From positions 2,269 to 45,117 of the forward strand of contig CACZGM010000007.1 in assembly GCA_902780695.1 (NCBI GenBank): DNA of 42,849 nt, read 5' to 3'. The notes under the pieces were generated by a model that did not search any database, was not told the DNA's origin, and was given only the letters and a program-made list of their open reading frames with translations. The position numbers were made by a program, and so were the translations under genes. The DNA comes from an uncultured Ruminococcus sp. (GTDB lineage Bacteria > Bacillota > Clostridia > Oscillospirales > Ruminococcaceae). Below, piece by piece: positions 6,919 to 15,338 of this stretch. Numbering within the stretch: the stretch's first letter is position 1; each line of letters opens with the position of its first letter.

Positions 6919-9678
6919 TCATTGGCTGCCTTTCCGGCACACGGAGATATCAAGCAGCGACATTCCCTCTGCCAGCGAGATCTTCAGCGTATCGGAGCCG
7001 CGCAGCTTTTCCGCGCTCACGGTGATCTCCGCGAAATCGTCATAAGCGTCACAGGCCGGAACGGCGGCTTCTGCCGTGTTTTCGCCCTCTCCGAGCGTCA
7101 CCTTCCCTGCTCCGGAAAGCGACGATATGCGCAGCTTCACGCACTCTGCCCCGTCAAGACGTACTCCGCCGTAAACAAGCGTACCCTTCCAGCCGCAAGA
7201 GCGTACATAATCGCGGTCAAGCCGGCGGGAATGATATATCCTGATACTGTCGTGATCCTCGAAACTGTCCGCGGAGAACGTATCCGGACGCTCTCCTACG
7301 CTTTCTCCCTCAATGCGGAACACCACGCTCGCACGGATATCCGCGCTCGACAGACCCGCCGAGAACAGGCAGTCCCGGCTCTCAACGATCATACGCCCGG
7401 AGCGCGCGTCCCATACCCGCAGGATATGCTCCGGTATAACGATCTCTGCGCTCACCGTCTCCCCCGCCTTAACGAAAACGCGCTCAAATCCGCACAGCTT
7501 ACGCTTCGGCAGCGGTATCACCGCGTCTCCGTCACCGTTTGCGGAGCAGTATATCTGCACTGCCGCGGTGCCGTCGGTGTCAGATGTGTTCGTAACGGTG
7601 ATATCCGCGGCATATCCGCCGTCAATGCGCTTTATATGCATATCGCCGAGTTCAAACTCCGAGTACGAAAGCCCGTAGCCGAACGGAAACAGCGGAGTAC
7701 CCTCAAAGTACATATACGTTGTTCCGGCTTTTTCGATGTCGTAATCATGTATATCCGGCAGATCATTCTCCGAGCGGTACCACGTCATTGCGAGATGACC
7801 GGATGGATTGTTTCTTCCGGAGATCGTCATTGCCACAGCGGTGCCGAGTTCCGCTCCCGCGTGCGTGGTATAGATTATCGCGGGGAACGAGTCGTTCTCG
7901 TCGTTTATGGCATACGGATAGCTCGATATCAGCACCATAATGACATTTTCGCTGTTTTTTATCCGGATCCCGTGGTCAAGATCAAGCGTGGTGCGGTCAT
8001 AGCATTCCTTTGCCGCCTGAACGGGGTGATTGCCGTCGCAGTAAATTACGAGGTCACACTCCTCAGTCAGTCTTGCGGCACGCTGATAACCGTAATCCAT
8101 ATATTCAAAATCAAAGATGCAGTCGTCTGTAAAGGCGCACTTCTTCACGAATTTAAGGCTTCCGTCACCGCGCACGGTCAGACGTTTATGGAACTGGAAG
8201 TCCTCTACCGTCGAGCCGTGTCCGCTTGCATTTCCGACAATATTGAACGTCTCACGGGTGAACCAGTCGTAAACGACTTCCTTGTTCAGCTTCAGGCTAC
8301 CGTCGTCGGTCATTCTTATGTACTTTCCGTACTTCACCGAGAACAGGTTCTCCCAGCTCTCGCCCCAGATCTGAAGCTCAAACTTTTCCGCGTCACTGAT
8401 ATCTTCCGCGTCCGCATAAACCGTTCCGTCCTCGTGTACGGAAAGATACTTCCCGTTCGCAGCCTTCACCGCGACGATATCCCACAGTTTGTCGAGCACG
8501 GTCTCCGCCTCCGGGAACTCACGCTTTATACCCTCATAAACGGACACCGCTCCGGTGAAATATCCCGTGTACCAGTCGCGCAGGTTGTCGTCCGCGAGGG
8601 GTCCGACTACCGCTATCTTTTTCGGGGACTGCTTCACGGGCAGTATCCCGTTGTTTTTGAGAAGGACTGCCTGTTCGAGAGCAGCGCGGAGATTTGTCTT
8701 TCTGTGCGCCTCGCAGTCTATGACGGAGCTGTCTATCCCGTCGAACGGGCAGTTCTCCGCAAGCTGGCCGAGCCGCAGCCTCGCCGCGACAGTCCGTGTG
8801 AGCGAGCGGTCTATGTCTGCCCATGTGACGAGCCCTCGCTCCAGCGCTCTTTCGGCGGCGGGACGGATGATGCTCTCCATATCGGTCATAACGTCGCAGC
8901 CGCCTTTCAGTGACAGCGCGAACGCCTCCGCCATAGTATCGCAGTATTTATGCGCGGTAAGGTTCTGCGACACATCGCCGCCGTCGCTTACCGTGAACCA
9001 CAGCCCCCACTTCTCCTTGATGAGCGTTTCAAGCTCCGGGTTCATTATCGCCGGAAGTCCGTTTATCTCGTTGTACGCCGTCATCAGGCTTCTTGCGCCG
9101 CCTTTTCTTATCGCATTCTCGAAAGCGGCATAGTAATATTCGTATTTAAGACGGGGCGGCAGGAAAGCGTCGCAGCTCCCGCGGTCATTCTCGTTGTTGT
9201 CGGCACAGAAATGCTTCAATGTCGGCACGGTCATGTAATACCCGTCGGCGGTCTCTCCCGCCATGCCTTTTGTGTAAGCGGCAGTGAGTTCTCCCGCGAG
9301 CATAACGTCCTCGCCGTAGGCTTCCTCTGTGCGTCCCCAGCGCGGGTCGCGCTCCATATCGACTGTGGGACCCCAGAGCATAAGTCCACCCTTTTTCCCG
9401 TCATTGTAGTAGGCACGCGCTTCCTTTCCCGCGATAACGCCGAGCTCATACATAAGCTCACGGTCGAATGTTCCGGCAAGCCCTATCGGCTGCGGGAACA
9501 CCGTGGATATCTTCTCCGGCTCTCTGCCGACATATCCCCGCGCTACCTCGGTACCGATGAAGAACTCGCCGAGCCCGAGACGCTCAACTGCATTATGATG
9601 TGTAGTAAGCATACCGAGCTTTTCGTCCTCGGTAAGCTGTGATACTATTTCCGATGCCCTTTTTTCAAATCTGTCCAT
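6919..9678 (-). CDS. Glycoside hydrolase family 3 enzyme with fascin-like insert
   Basis: This 919-aa GH3 enzyme is probably a beta-glucosidase or beta-xylosidase acting in the cytosol on imported oligosaccharides, since there is no signal peptide. The TIM-barrel domain contains DPRWGRTEEAYGED and LKHFCADNNEN, and the nucleophile Asp232 lies in FTVSDGGDV. The alpha/beta sandwich starts near residue 330 (LEQAVLLKNNGILPV). About residues 400-526 interrupt it with a beta-trefoil-like stretch (AANGKYLSVHEDGTVYA, then YGKYIRMTDDGSLKLN) resembling fascin repeats. After this come HAGAELGTAVA, FPFGYGLSYSEF, an Fn3-like domain and an extra C-terminal beta-rich module of about 150 residues that may bind sugar. 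It is transcribed alone from a promoter at 9728-9756. The exact specificity cannot be read from sequence. Confidence 0.88.
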   Translation of the reverse strand: MDRFEKRASEIVSQLTEDEKLGMLTTHHNAVERLGLGEFFIGTEVARGYVGREPEKISTVFPQPIGLAGTFDRELMYELGVIAGKEARAYYNDGKKGGLMLWGPTVDMERDPRWGRTEEAYGEDVMLAGELTAAYTKGMAGETADGYYMTVPTLKHFCADNNENDRGSCDAFLPPRLKYEYYYAAFENAIRKGGARSLMTAYNEINGLPAIMNPELETLIKEKWGLWFTVSDGGDVSQNLTAHKYCDTMAEAFALSLKGGCDVMTDMESIIRPAAERALERGLVTWADIDRSLTRTVAARLRLGQLAENCPFDGIDSSVIDCEAHRKTNLRAALEQAVLLKNNGILPVKQSPKKIAVVGPLADDNLRDWYTGYFTGAVSVYEGIKREFPEAETVLDKLWDIVAVKAANGKYLSVHEDGTVYADAEDISDAEKFELQIWGESWENLFSVKYGKYIRMTDDGSLKLNKEVVYDWFTRETFNIVGNASGHGSTVEDFQFHKRLTVRGDGSLKFVKKCAFTDDCIFDFEYMDYGYQRAARLTEECDLVIYCDGNHPVQAAKECYDRTTLDLDHGIRIKNSENVIMVLISSYPYAINDENDSFPAIIYTTHAGAELGTAVAMTISGRNNPSGHLAMTWYRSENDLPDIHDYDIEKAGTTYMYFEGTPLFPFGYGLSYSEFELGDMHIKRIDGGYAADITVTNTSDTDGTAAVQIYCSANGDGDAVIPLPKRKLCGFERVFVKAGETVSAEIVIPEHILRVWDARSGRMIVESRDCLFSAGLSSADIRASVVFRIEGESVGERPDTFSADSFEDHDSIRIYHSRRLDRDYVRSCGWKGTLVYGGVRLDGAECVKLRISSLSGAGKVTLGEGENTAEAAVPACDAYDDFAEITVSAEKLRGSDTLKISLAEGMSLLDISVCRKGSQ

Positions 9679-9727
9679 AGAAAATACCTCAATATTACGG
9701 AAAGCCGGGGATCATTCTGTGCTTATA

Positions 9728-9756
9728 ATATTAACATAAAACGTTTACATTGTCAA
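9728..9756 (-). promoter_or_regulatory. Promoter of the GH3 gene with a LacI-type operator in its spacer
   Basis: TTGACA (9751-9756), a 17-nt spacer and TAATAT (9728-9733) lie on the minus strand. The spacer contains ATGTAAACGTTTTAT, which matches the left half and CG centre of LacI/CcpA-family operators. Carbon-source repression is therefore plausible. Confidence 0.55.
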
Positions 9757-9791
9757 GACAGGCGGCGGCGCGGAAGCCCGCGCGGGCGGCA

Positions 9792-9858
9792 GCTGTATTT
9801 CAGAGCCCCGACTTATTCCGAACACAGACTGAAATGAATGGGGGTCGGCAAAGACTCC
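9792..9858. repeat. Dispersed intergenic repeat, copy A
   Basis: The copy begins GCTGTATTTCAGAG and contains GACTGAAATGAATG near its end, followed by GGCAAAGACTCC. It matches copies at 15144-15211 and 17200-17268. The TATTTCAG and CTGAAAT ends are inverted, so the unit can fold back. Confidence 0.6.
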
Positions 9859-9863
9859 AAAGC

Positions 9864-9898
9864 AAAAAGCACGGGGCATTTCTGCTCCGTGCTTTTTT
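9864..9898 (-). terminator. Bidirectional terminator
   Basis: AAAAAGCACGGGG, an 8-nt loop and CTCCGTGCTTTTT form a 13-bp stem with A and T tracts on both sides, 12 nt past the stop of the gene at 9910. Confidence 0.85.
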
Positions 9899-9909
9899 GT
9901 GTTAAGTTA

Positions 9910-11427
9910 TTATTTCAGTTTCAAACTCTTTACGTCGCTCCAGTCGCCGTTGACTATATCAATATACCTTACTCTTACATATATATTATCCCATGGTTCT
10001 TTTATATCGATATATTTGTAATTCAATCTTCCCTCTTTTAAATCAGCGGTGTATTTATAGTATTCTTCGGCATAAAATTTATCAGTATTTGATACTTGTA
10101 TTTCAACTTTCGTCGAAATTTCTTCATTAAGTTTATCAAATCCTACAAAAATCTTTCCTTTATCGCTTCCGTACTTCTCACATTCTAATTTTGTTATATT
10201 TTGTTTTGGCGGTTTAATTTTATAATATGCTTTTTTTGTTCCTTTATTTCCGTTGATGCCTGTCAATACCATTTGTGCTTTATTATTAACATAATAATTA
10301 TAATTATATTCTGCCTTGAAATCAACGCCCTCTTCAAGAACTATTCCGTATTTATTTGTTACTGTATATTTCGGTATTATATACCTATCTTTAGTAACAA
10401 CATTCCAATCTCCGGAGTAATCAACTTTTACTGTACATTCTGACATTTTGACTTTTGTTTTATCCATTTCCGCATATATAATGGGTCCTTTTTCACTATT
10501 AGCCAAAGTATATTTTTCTCCCGGATTCCCTACTTTCCAACTCTTAAACTTAGCACCTTCAACTTTTTTAAATATTGGCTTGGGGAGAATAATAATTCCG
10601 TGTTTTTTATTATCATATTCAAACAAAATATCTGATTTATATGATTCATGTTTGCTGCCTTGTAAGCCGTTATCAAATGTGACAGTTACATACTTTACAC
10701 GATCATATACCGCGTAAACAGTTATTTCGTCCACGTTGCCGACTTTTATCGAATAACCAGGTTTTACATTTCCATTGGGAGTTTTCCAATATTTGAAATC
10801 ATAACCTATTATCGGTACGAAAGTACATTCCGGGAGCTTTAATGTACTGCCACTCTTGATCTTAACATCATCCATTTTGCCAGTTGCCATTGAACTGTTT
10901 TCTTTCTTAAAATGTACGGTCGTCATATCGTTACCGGGTCTGAAACAAGCCCATACCCAGTATTCGTCCGCGTCACCGAGGCTTATGTATTCGCCGGGCT
11001 GGAACTCACGTCCGTCGAAGCCGACATAACGCGCAAAGGTATAACCGTCTTTAGCTTTGAATTCGGGCTGCGGAAGTTGGAACGAGCAGTTTTTGGCGGC
11101 TATAACGTCCTTCATCTCGCCGGTCGCTATTTCTTTATTGGCAAGCACGAAGTGTATGGTTGTTCTTTCCTCCTCCGGTATGTTGTTCGTGTACTTGCCC
11201 GGTTGGTATTTTGTTCCGCTGCGGTCCTCTTTTTCCGTTGTGGGTGTGTAGATCTGTCCCGGAGTGACCGTTCCCGGTGTAACGTTTATCGTTCCCGGTA
11301 GCGTGCCGCCGCTTACCGTCGGCAGATTTTCGGGATTCGCCGCGAACGAAGTCACGGTCATTGCCGCCGCCAGAAGCGCCGCAGCCGCAGACATCACGAT
11401 CTTTCTGATGATTTTTTTGAGCTTCAT
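9910..11427 (-). CDS. Secreted protein with InlB/Listeria-Bacteroides-type repeats
   Basis: This 505-aa exported protein begins with a signal peptide (MKLKKIIRKIVM, an Ala-rich core, cleavage near SFAANP) and a Thr/Pro/Gly-rich linker to about residue 80. Three beta-grasp repeats follow at about 90-155, 165-235 and 245-310. Each has a TVxF start, an LPxxxF element and GYxFxxW or AKFKSWK with a PG turn, as in Flg_new/InlB B repeats. The remaining 190 residues look like Ig/Fn3-type beta domains (TVTNKYGIVLEEG, then IYVRVRYID). No sortase motif or membrane anchor is seen. Base composition changes near 10910: codons before this point (residues 1-170) resemble the neighbours, and the rest is strongly AT-rich. 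The role is probably cell-surface adhesion or matrix, but this is a guess. Confidence 0.7.
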   Translation of the reverse strand: MKLKKIIRKIVMSAAAALLAAAMTVTSFAANPENLPTVSGGTLPGTINVTPGTVTPGQIYTPTTEKEDRSGTKYQPGKYTNNIPEEERTTIHFVLANKEIATGEMKDVIAAKNCSFQLPQPEFKAKDGYTFARYVGFDGREFQPGEYISLGDADEYWVWACFRPGNDMTTVHFKKENSSMATGKMDDVKIKSGSTLKLPECTFVPIIGYDFKYWKTPNGNVKPGYSIKVGNVDEITVYAVYDRVKYVTVTFDNGLQGSKHESYKSDILFEYDNKKHGIIILPKPIFKKVEGAKFKSWKVGNPGEKYTLANSEKGPIIYAEMDKTKVKMSECTVKVDYSGDWNVVTKDRYIIPKYTVTNKYGIVLEEGVDFKAEYNYNYYVNNKAQMVLTGINGNKGTKKAYYKIKPPKQNITKLECEKYGSDKGKIFVGFDKLNEEISTKVEIQVSNTDKFYAEEYYKYTADLKEGRLNYKYIDIKEPWDNIYVRVRYIDIVNGDWSDVKSLKLK

Positions 11428-11468
11428 TGATTTTCCTCCTTTATCACGGTGATTTATTACCCGGTTAT

Positions 11469-11497
11469 ATTATAATATACCGCGCTGCGTTTGTCAA
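11469..11497 (-). promoter_or_regulatory. Promoter of the InlB-repeat protein gene
   Basis: TTGACA (11492-11497), a 17-nt spacer and TATAAT (11469-11474) on the minus strand form a consensus promoter about 40 nt before the start codon. AGGAGG precedes the ATG. Confidence 0.8.
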
Positions 11498-11540
11498 GAC
11501 TCCGGGAAATGATCGCACGCTGCAATAATCAAAATTCCTG

Positions 11541-11579
11541 TTGACCTGTCACAATAAAATATGATATAATAAGTGTGAC
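11541..11579 (+). promoter_or_regulatory. Promoter of the GH3-kinase operon with inverted repeat
   Basis: TTGACC (11541-11546), an 18-nt spacer and TATAAT (11565-11570). GTCACA (11548-11553) and TGTGAC (11574-11579) form an inverted repeat bracketing the -10 region, a likely regulator site. Confidence 0.65.
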
Positions 11580-11608
11580 CCAAACAACCTACGAAAGGAA
11601 ACACGGAA

Positions 11609-13687
11609 ATGAAGAAATATCTTGACACATCTTTATCCGCACAGGAACGCGCGGAAGCACTCACCGACGAACTCACCACAGAGGAACAGGCTGCGCAGCT
11701 CCGCTATGATGCTCCCGCTGTGGAGCGTCTCGGCATTCCCGCCTACAACTGGTGGAACGAGGGTCTGCACGGACTCGCACGCTCCGGAACAGCGACGATG
11801 TTCCCGCAGGCTATAGGTCTTGCGGCAATGTTCGATACCGGACTTGTAGGAAAAGCCGCGGAGATAACCGGGACAGAGACCCGCGCAAAATACTGCGCCT
11901 ATCAGAAAGAGGGCGACACCGACATATACAAGGGACTCACTCTCTGGGCGCCGAACATCAACATTTTCCGTGATCCGCGCTGGGGCAGAGGTCACGAGAC
12001 ATACGGCGAGGATCCGTTCCTTACCGCCGAGTGCGGCAAGGCTTTTGTCCGCGGCATACAGGGAGACGGAAAGGTGCTGAAAGCGGCTGCCTGCGCCAAG
12101 CATTTTGCGGTCCACAGCGGCCCCGAGGCAGACCGCCACAGCTTCGATGCGCAGATATCCGCCAGGGAAATGGAAGAAACATATCTCCCCGCGTTTGAAG
12201 CACTCGTCCGTGAAGCAAAGGTCGAGGGCGTAATGGGAGCTTACAACCGCGTGAACGGCGAGCCTGCCTGTGCGAACACGTTCCTTATGGACAAGCTGAA
12301 AGAATGGGGATTTGACGGATATTTCGTTTCCGACTGCTGGGCAGTGCAGGATTTCCACGCACATCATCATGTGACGGCTACTCCCGCAGAGTCCGCGGCT
12401 ATGGCGATAAAGGCAGGCTGCGACGTGAACTGCGGCTGCACATATATGAACCTTCTTACGGCACTTGACGAGGGGCTTATCACAAAGGACGACATACGCC
12501 GTGCCTGCGTACACGTCATGCGCACAAGGATAAGGCTCGGAATGTTCGACGGCAGGACGGAATACGACGATATCCCCTACACCGCCGTATGCACGGAGGA
12601 AAGCCGCGCGGTGTCTCTCGAATGTGCAAGACGGTCGATAGTCATGCTGAAAAACGACGGGCTTCTGCCGCTTGACGCGTCGAAGCTGAAAACAATAGCG
12701 GTGATAGGTCCGAACGCCGACAGCCGTGCGGCTCTCGAAGGCAACTACAACGGACGTGCCGACAGATATGTCACGTTCCTCGACGGCATCATGGACAAAT
12801 TCCCGGGCCGCGTAATTTTTGCCGAGGGCTGCCACCTGTACAAGGACAGAGTATCGGGGCTCGCACAGCCCGGAGACAGGTACGCGGAAGCTGTCGCTGC
12901 CGCAAAATGCGCGGACGCCGTCGTGATCTGCGTAGGACTCGATGCGACTATCGAGGGCGAGGAGGGCGATACCGGCAATGAATTTTCCTCTGGCGACAAA
13001 CGCGATCTCGAACTCCCGGAAGTACAGCGCGTGCTTATAGACAAGGTACTCGCCGCCGGCAAGCCTACAGTTATCGTGACCGCCGCGGGAAGCGCAGTGA
13101 ACGTTCACTCCGGAAGCGCCGGTGCGCTGCTTCACGCGTGGTATCCCGGTCCGGAAGGCGGCAAGGCGCTCGCGGAGATACTTTTCGGTGAGGTCTCACC
13201 CTCCGGAAAACTGCCTGTGACATTCTACGAAAGCACGGACAAGCTGCCGGATTTCAAGGATTACACGATGAAGAACAGAACCTACCGTTTTGCGGAGGAC
13301 AATGTGCTGTACCCCTTCGGATACGGTCTTACATACGGGAATGTCAGATGCACTTCCCTGTCATACGCTGACGGCACAGCACGCGTGACCGCAGAAAACA
13401 CCGGTGAGCGGGACACAGAGGACGTTATACAGCTATACATAAAGGACACATCGGAATACGCGGTACCGAACGTGAGTCTGTGCGGATTCAGCCGGGTATC
13501 TCTTGCGGCGGGAGAAAGCGCCGAAATCACGATACCCGTGCCGGAACGCGCGTTCACCGCAGTCGATGAAAACGGAGAAAGAAGGATATTCGGAAAGCAC
13601 TTCACGCTGTACGCAGGGACATCGCAGCCCGACGCTGTGAGCGCCTCCCTCGGCTTTGAGTGCGTTTCCGCCGATATTGAATTATGA
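11609..13687 (+). CDS. Glycoside hydrolase family 3, beta-xylosidase/beta-glucosidase type
   Basis: This 692-aa GH3 enzyme has no signal peptide. The N-terminal part, YNWWNEGLHGLARSG...ATMFPQAIGLAAMFD, is typical of the xylan beta-xylosidase branch. It is followed by WAPNINIFRDPRWGRGHETY, CAKHFAVHSGPE and the nucleophile Asp242 in FVSDCWAVQDF. The sandwich domain starts at SIVMLKNDGLLPL and has the typical EGEEGDTGNEFSSGDK loop, then YPGPEGGKALAEILFG and LYPFGYGLTYG. An Fn3-like domain closes the protein. It probably releases xylose or glucose from imported oligosaccharides. AAAGGA precedes the start. Its TGA overlaps the ATG of the histidine kinase (ATGA at 13684-13687), so the two are translationally coupled. 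Confidence 0.9.
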   Translation: MKKYLDTSLSAQERAEALTDELTTEEQAAQLRYDAPAVERLGIPAYNWWNEGLHGLARSGTATMFPQAIGLAAMFDTGLVGKAAEITGTETRAKYCAYQKEGDTDIYKGLTLWAPNINIFRDPRWGRGHETYGEDPFLTAECGKAFVRGIQGDGKVLKAAACAKHFAVHSGPEADRHSFDAQISAREMEETYLPAFEALVREAKVEGVMGAYNRVNGEPACANTFLMDKLKEWGFDGYFVSDCWAVQDFHAHHHVTATPAESAAMAIKAGCDVNCGCTYMNLLTALDEGLITKDDIRRACVHVMRTRIRLGMFDGRTEYDDIPYTAVCTEESRAVSLECARRSIVMLKNDGLLPLDASKLKTIAVIGPNADSRAALEGNYNGRADRYVTFLDGIMDKFPGRVIFAEGCHLYKDRVSGLAQPGDRYAEAVAAAKCADAVVICVGLDATIEGEEGDTGNEFSSGDKRDLELPEVQRVLIDKVLAAGKPTVIVTAAGSAVNVHSGSAGALLHAWYPGPEGGKALAEILFGEVSPSGKLPVTFYESTDKLPDFKDYTMKNRTYRFAEDNVLYPFGYGLTYGNVRCTSLSYADGTARVTAENTGERDTEDVIQLYIKDTSEYAVPNVSLCGFSRVSLAAGESAEITIPVPERAFTAVDENGERRIFGKHFTLYAGTSQPDAVSASLGFECVSADIEL

Positions 13688-14997
13688 TAAAGAAACTGCG
13701 CAGGAGCTTCATAATCACGGCAATGATATCGGTCACTGCGGTGCTTGCGGTCATTGTCGCGGTCATGAACATCACGAACTACATCACCTCGGACTCGGAA
13801 GCCGATATCCTGCTTAATCTCCTCGCGGACAACGGCGGCAGCTTCGGACAGCAGTTCCGGCCGCAGAACAACGATGTTCCCGAGAACGGAGACCAGTCGG
13901 AAAAGCCCGGTGACGATCTGCCGGAGATGCTGCCCCGGAACGAACCGAAGATGTGGTTCGACGATCAGAGAAGAAGAGACCTGATAACGGCAGAAACGCC
14001 GTATGAAACGAGATTTTTCACTGTCGCTCTAAGCAGCGACGGCTCCACGGAACGTATCGACACGGGCAGGATAGCCGCGGTCTCAACGGACGACGCGCTC
14101 ACAATGGCGAAGAAGGTCATTGCTTCCGGCAGCGGAAGCGGATATTCGGGCAATTTCAAGTATCTCGTCCGGAAGACGGACACCGGCAGTCTGTGCATAT
14201 TCATTGACCGCACCCGTGCTCTGCGCTCGGTGTACGATTTTATGACGATAAGTATTCTCGTAGCGATCGATGCGGCAGCAGCCGTTTTCGTGCTGATAGT
14301 GATATTCTCCGGGATAATCACAAAGCCAGCCGCGGAGAGCTATGAGAAGCAGAAAAAATTCATCACGAACGCCGGACACGAGCTGAAAACCCCGCTTGCG
14401 GTGATAAATTCCTGCACTGAGGTCATAGAAATGGAGCAGGGCGAGAGCAAATGGACAAAGGGCATAACAAGCCAGACTGAGCGGCTTTCGACGCTTACGA
14501 ACGAACTTGTTGCACTCGCGAGAATGGACGAGGGCTCGGCGCAGCTGACATTTGAAGTCTTCTCGCTCTCGGATACGGTAACGGAGATACTCGACGCGTT
14601 TTCCCTCATGGCGGAACAGAAAGGGCTTGATTTTATTACAGACATTCAGCCGGGCATCACATTCCGTGGTGACAGGAGCATGACGGCAAAGCTCTGTTCT
14701 ATACTTGCGGACAACGCTGTGAAGTACACTCCGGCGGGCGGCAGTATCCGCTTCGTGCTTTCCGCCAAAGGCAGGCGCATTACCCTATCCTCGGAAAACA
14801 CCGCAGAGGGCATAGAAAAAGGTGCGCACTCCGAGCTTTTCGACCGCTTCAGACGCGGTGACTCGTCACACAGCAGCGATATACCCGGCAGCGGCATTGG
14901 TCTGTCAATGGCGCAGTCGATCGTCACTGCTCACGGCGGGCGTATCGATGCCGTCAGCAAGGACGGCAGGAGCCTGTCAGTCATAGCAAGGCTGTGA
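13684..14997 (+). CDS. Sensor histidine kinase without an adjacent response regulator
   Basis: This 437-aa membrane kinase has TM1 at about 9-33, an extracytoplasmic region of about 150 residues rich in Asp, Glu, Asn and Pro at first, and TM2 at about 187-212. The H box is KKFITNAGHELKTPLAV with His232. The ATPase domain follows with N box LADNAVKYTPAGG and G box SDIPGSGIGLSMAQSIV. The F/G1-type element around SELFDRFRRGDSS is present, so the kinase should be active. It starts inside the stop codon of the GH3 gene. No response regulator lies within this window and the next DNA is a repeat cluster. Its partner must therefore be encoded elsewhere. The ligand is unknown; the coupling suggests a link to glycan supply or cell-surface state. 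Confidence 0.9.
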   Translation: MIKKLRRSFIITAMISVTAVLAVIVAVMNITNYITSDSEADILLNLLADNGGSFGQQFRPQNNDVPENGDQSEKPGDDLPEMLPRNEPKMWFDDQRRRDLITAETPYETRFFTVALSSDGSTERIDTGRIAAVSTDDALTMAKKVIASGSGSGYSGNFKYLVRKTDTGSLCIFIDRTRALRSVYDFMTISILVAIDAAAAVFVLIVIFSGIITKPAAESYEKQKKFITNAGHELKTPLAVINSCTEVIEMEQGESKWTKGITSQTERLSTLTNELVALARMDEGSAQLTFEVFSLSDTVTEILDAFSLMAEQKGLDFITDIQPGITFRGDRSMTAKLCSILADNAVKYTPAGGSIRFVLSAKGRRITLSSENTAEGIEKGAHSELFDRFRRGDSSHSSDIPGSGIGLSMAQSIVTAHGGRIDAVSKDGRSLSVIARL

Positions 14998-15011
14998 GAG
15001 ATTTTAGAGAA

Positions 15012-15132
15012 GGGGCTCTGCCCCCCAACCCCCCGCCAGCCCCCTTTAAAAAAGGGGGCTGGACCCCCTACGGCACGATGCCGTAAGGAAGTTTCCAAAA
15101 GCGCGCACGATGCGCGCATAAAAGAAACTTCC
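15012..15132. repeat. Nested hairpin cluster
   Basis: This gene-free stretch after the kinase holds five inverted repeats. GGGGC-TCT-GCCCC is at 15012-15024 and CCAGCCCCCTTT-AAA-AAAGGGGGCTGG at 15036-15062. TACGGC-ACGAT-GCCGTA follows at 15069-15085. GGAAGTTTC/GAAACTTCC (15087-15095 with 15124-15132) then encloses GCGCGC-ACGAT-GCGCGC (15101-15117). The 12-bp stem can also act as terminator for the kinase. The segment 15039-15070 recurs at 17160-17192. Confidence 0.65.
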
Positions 15133-15143
15133 GATAAACTCAA

Positions 15144-15211
15144 TGCAGTATTTCAGAGTGTACAGCTATGGGCTGCTTTTGACTGAAATGCAGTGGGGCT
15201 GACGATAACTC
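15144..15211. repeat. Dispersed intergenic repeat, copy B
   Basis: The copy begins TGCAGTATTTCAGAGTG, contains GACTGAAATGCAG and ends GATAACTCC. Outer elements CTGAAATGCA and TGCAGTATTTCAG are inverted. Copies A and C lie at 9792 and 17200. Confidence 0.6.
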
Positions 15212-15277
15212 CATTCAGAAACAGCAGAGTATATCTGACAGAGACGGCATACCGCCGTAAGAAGAATGAAGCTGCAC

Positions 15278-15315
15278 AAAAATGAAAGCCTCTGAACGCA
15301 TTATGCATTCAGAGG
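15278..15315 (-). terminator. Terminator of the corA-type gene
   Basis: On the minus strand CCTCTGAATGC, a 5-nt loop and GCGTTCAGAGG form an 11-bp stem. CTTTCATTTTTG follows, 24 nt past the stop at 15339. Confidence 0.75.
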
Positions 15316-15338
15316 TTATTCTTATTCCGGAATATATG

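Noticed and set aside
6922..8913. 663-aa open frame on the plus strand
   Set aside because: It is the antisense shadow of the GH3 gene, with no plausible start signals or domain.
11633..13135. 500-aa open frame on the minus strand
   Set aside because: It is the antisense shadow of the second GH3 gene; Cys/His/Arg-rich composition is typical of a reverse reading of GC-rich coding DNA.
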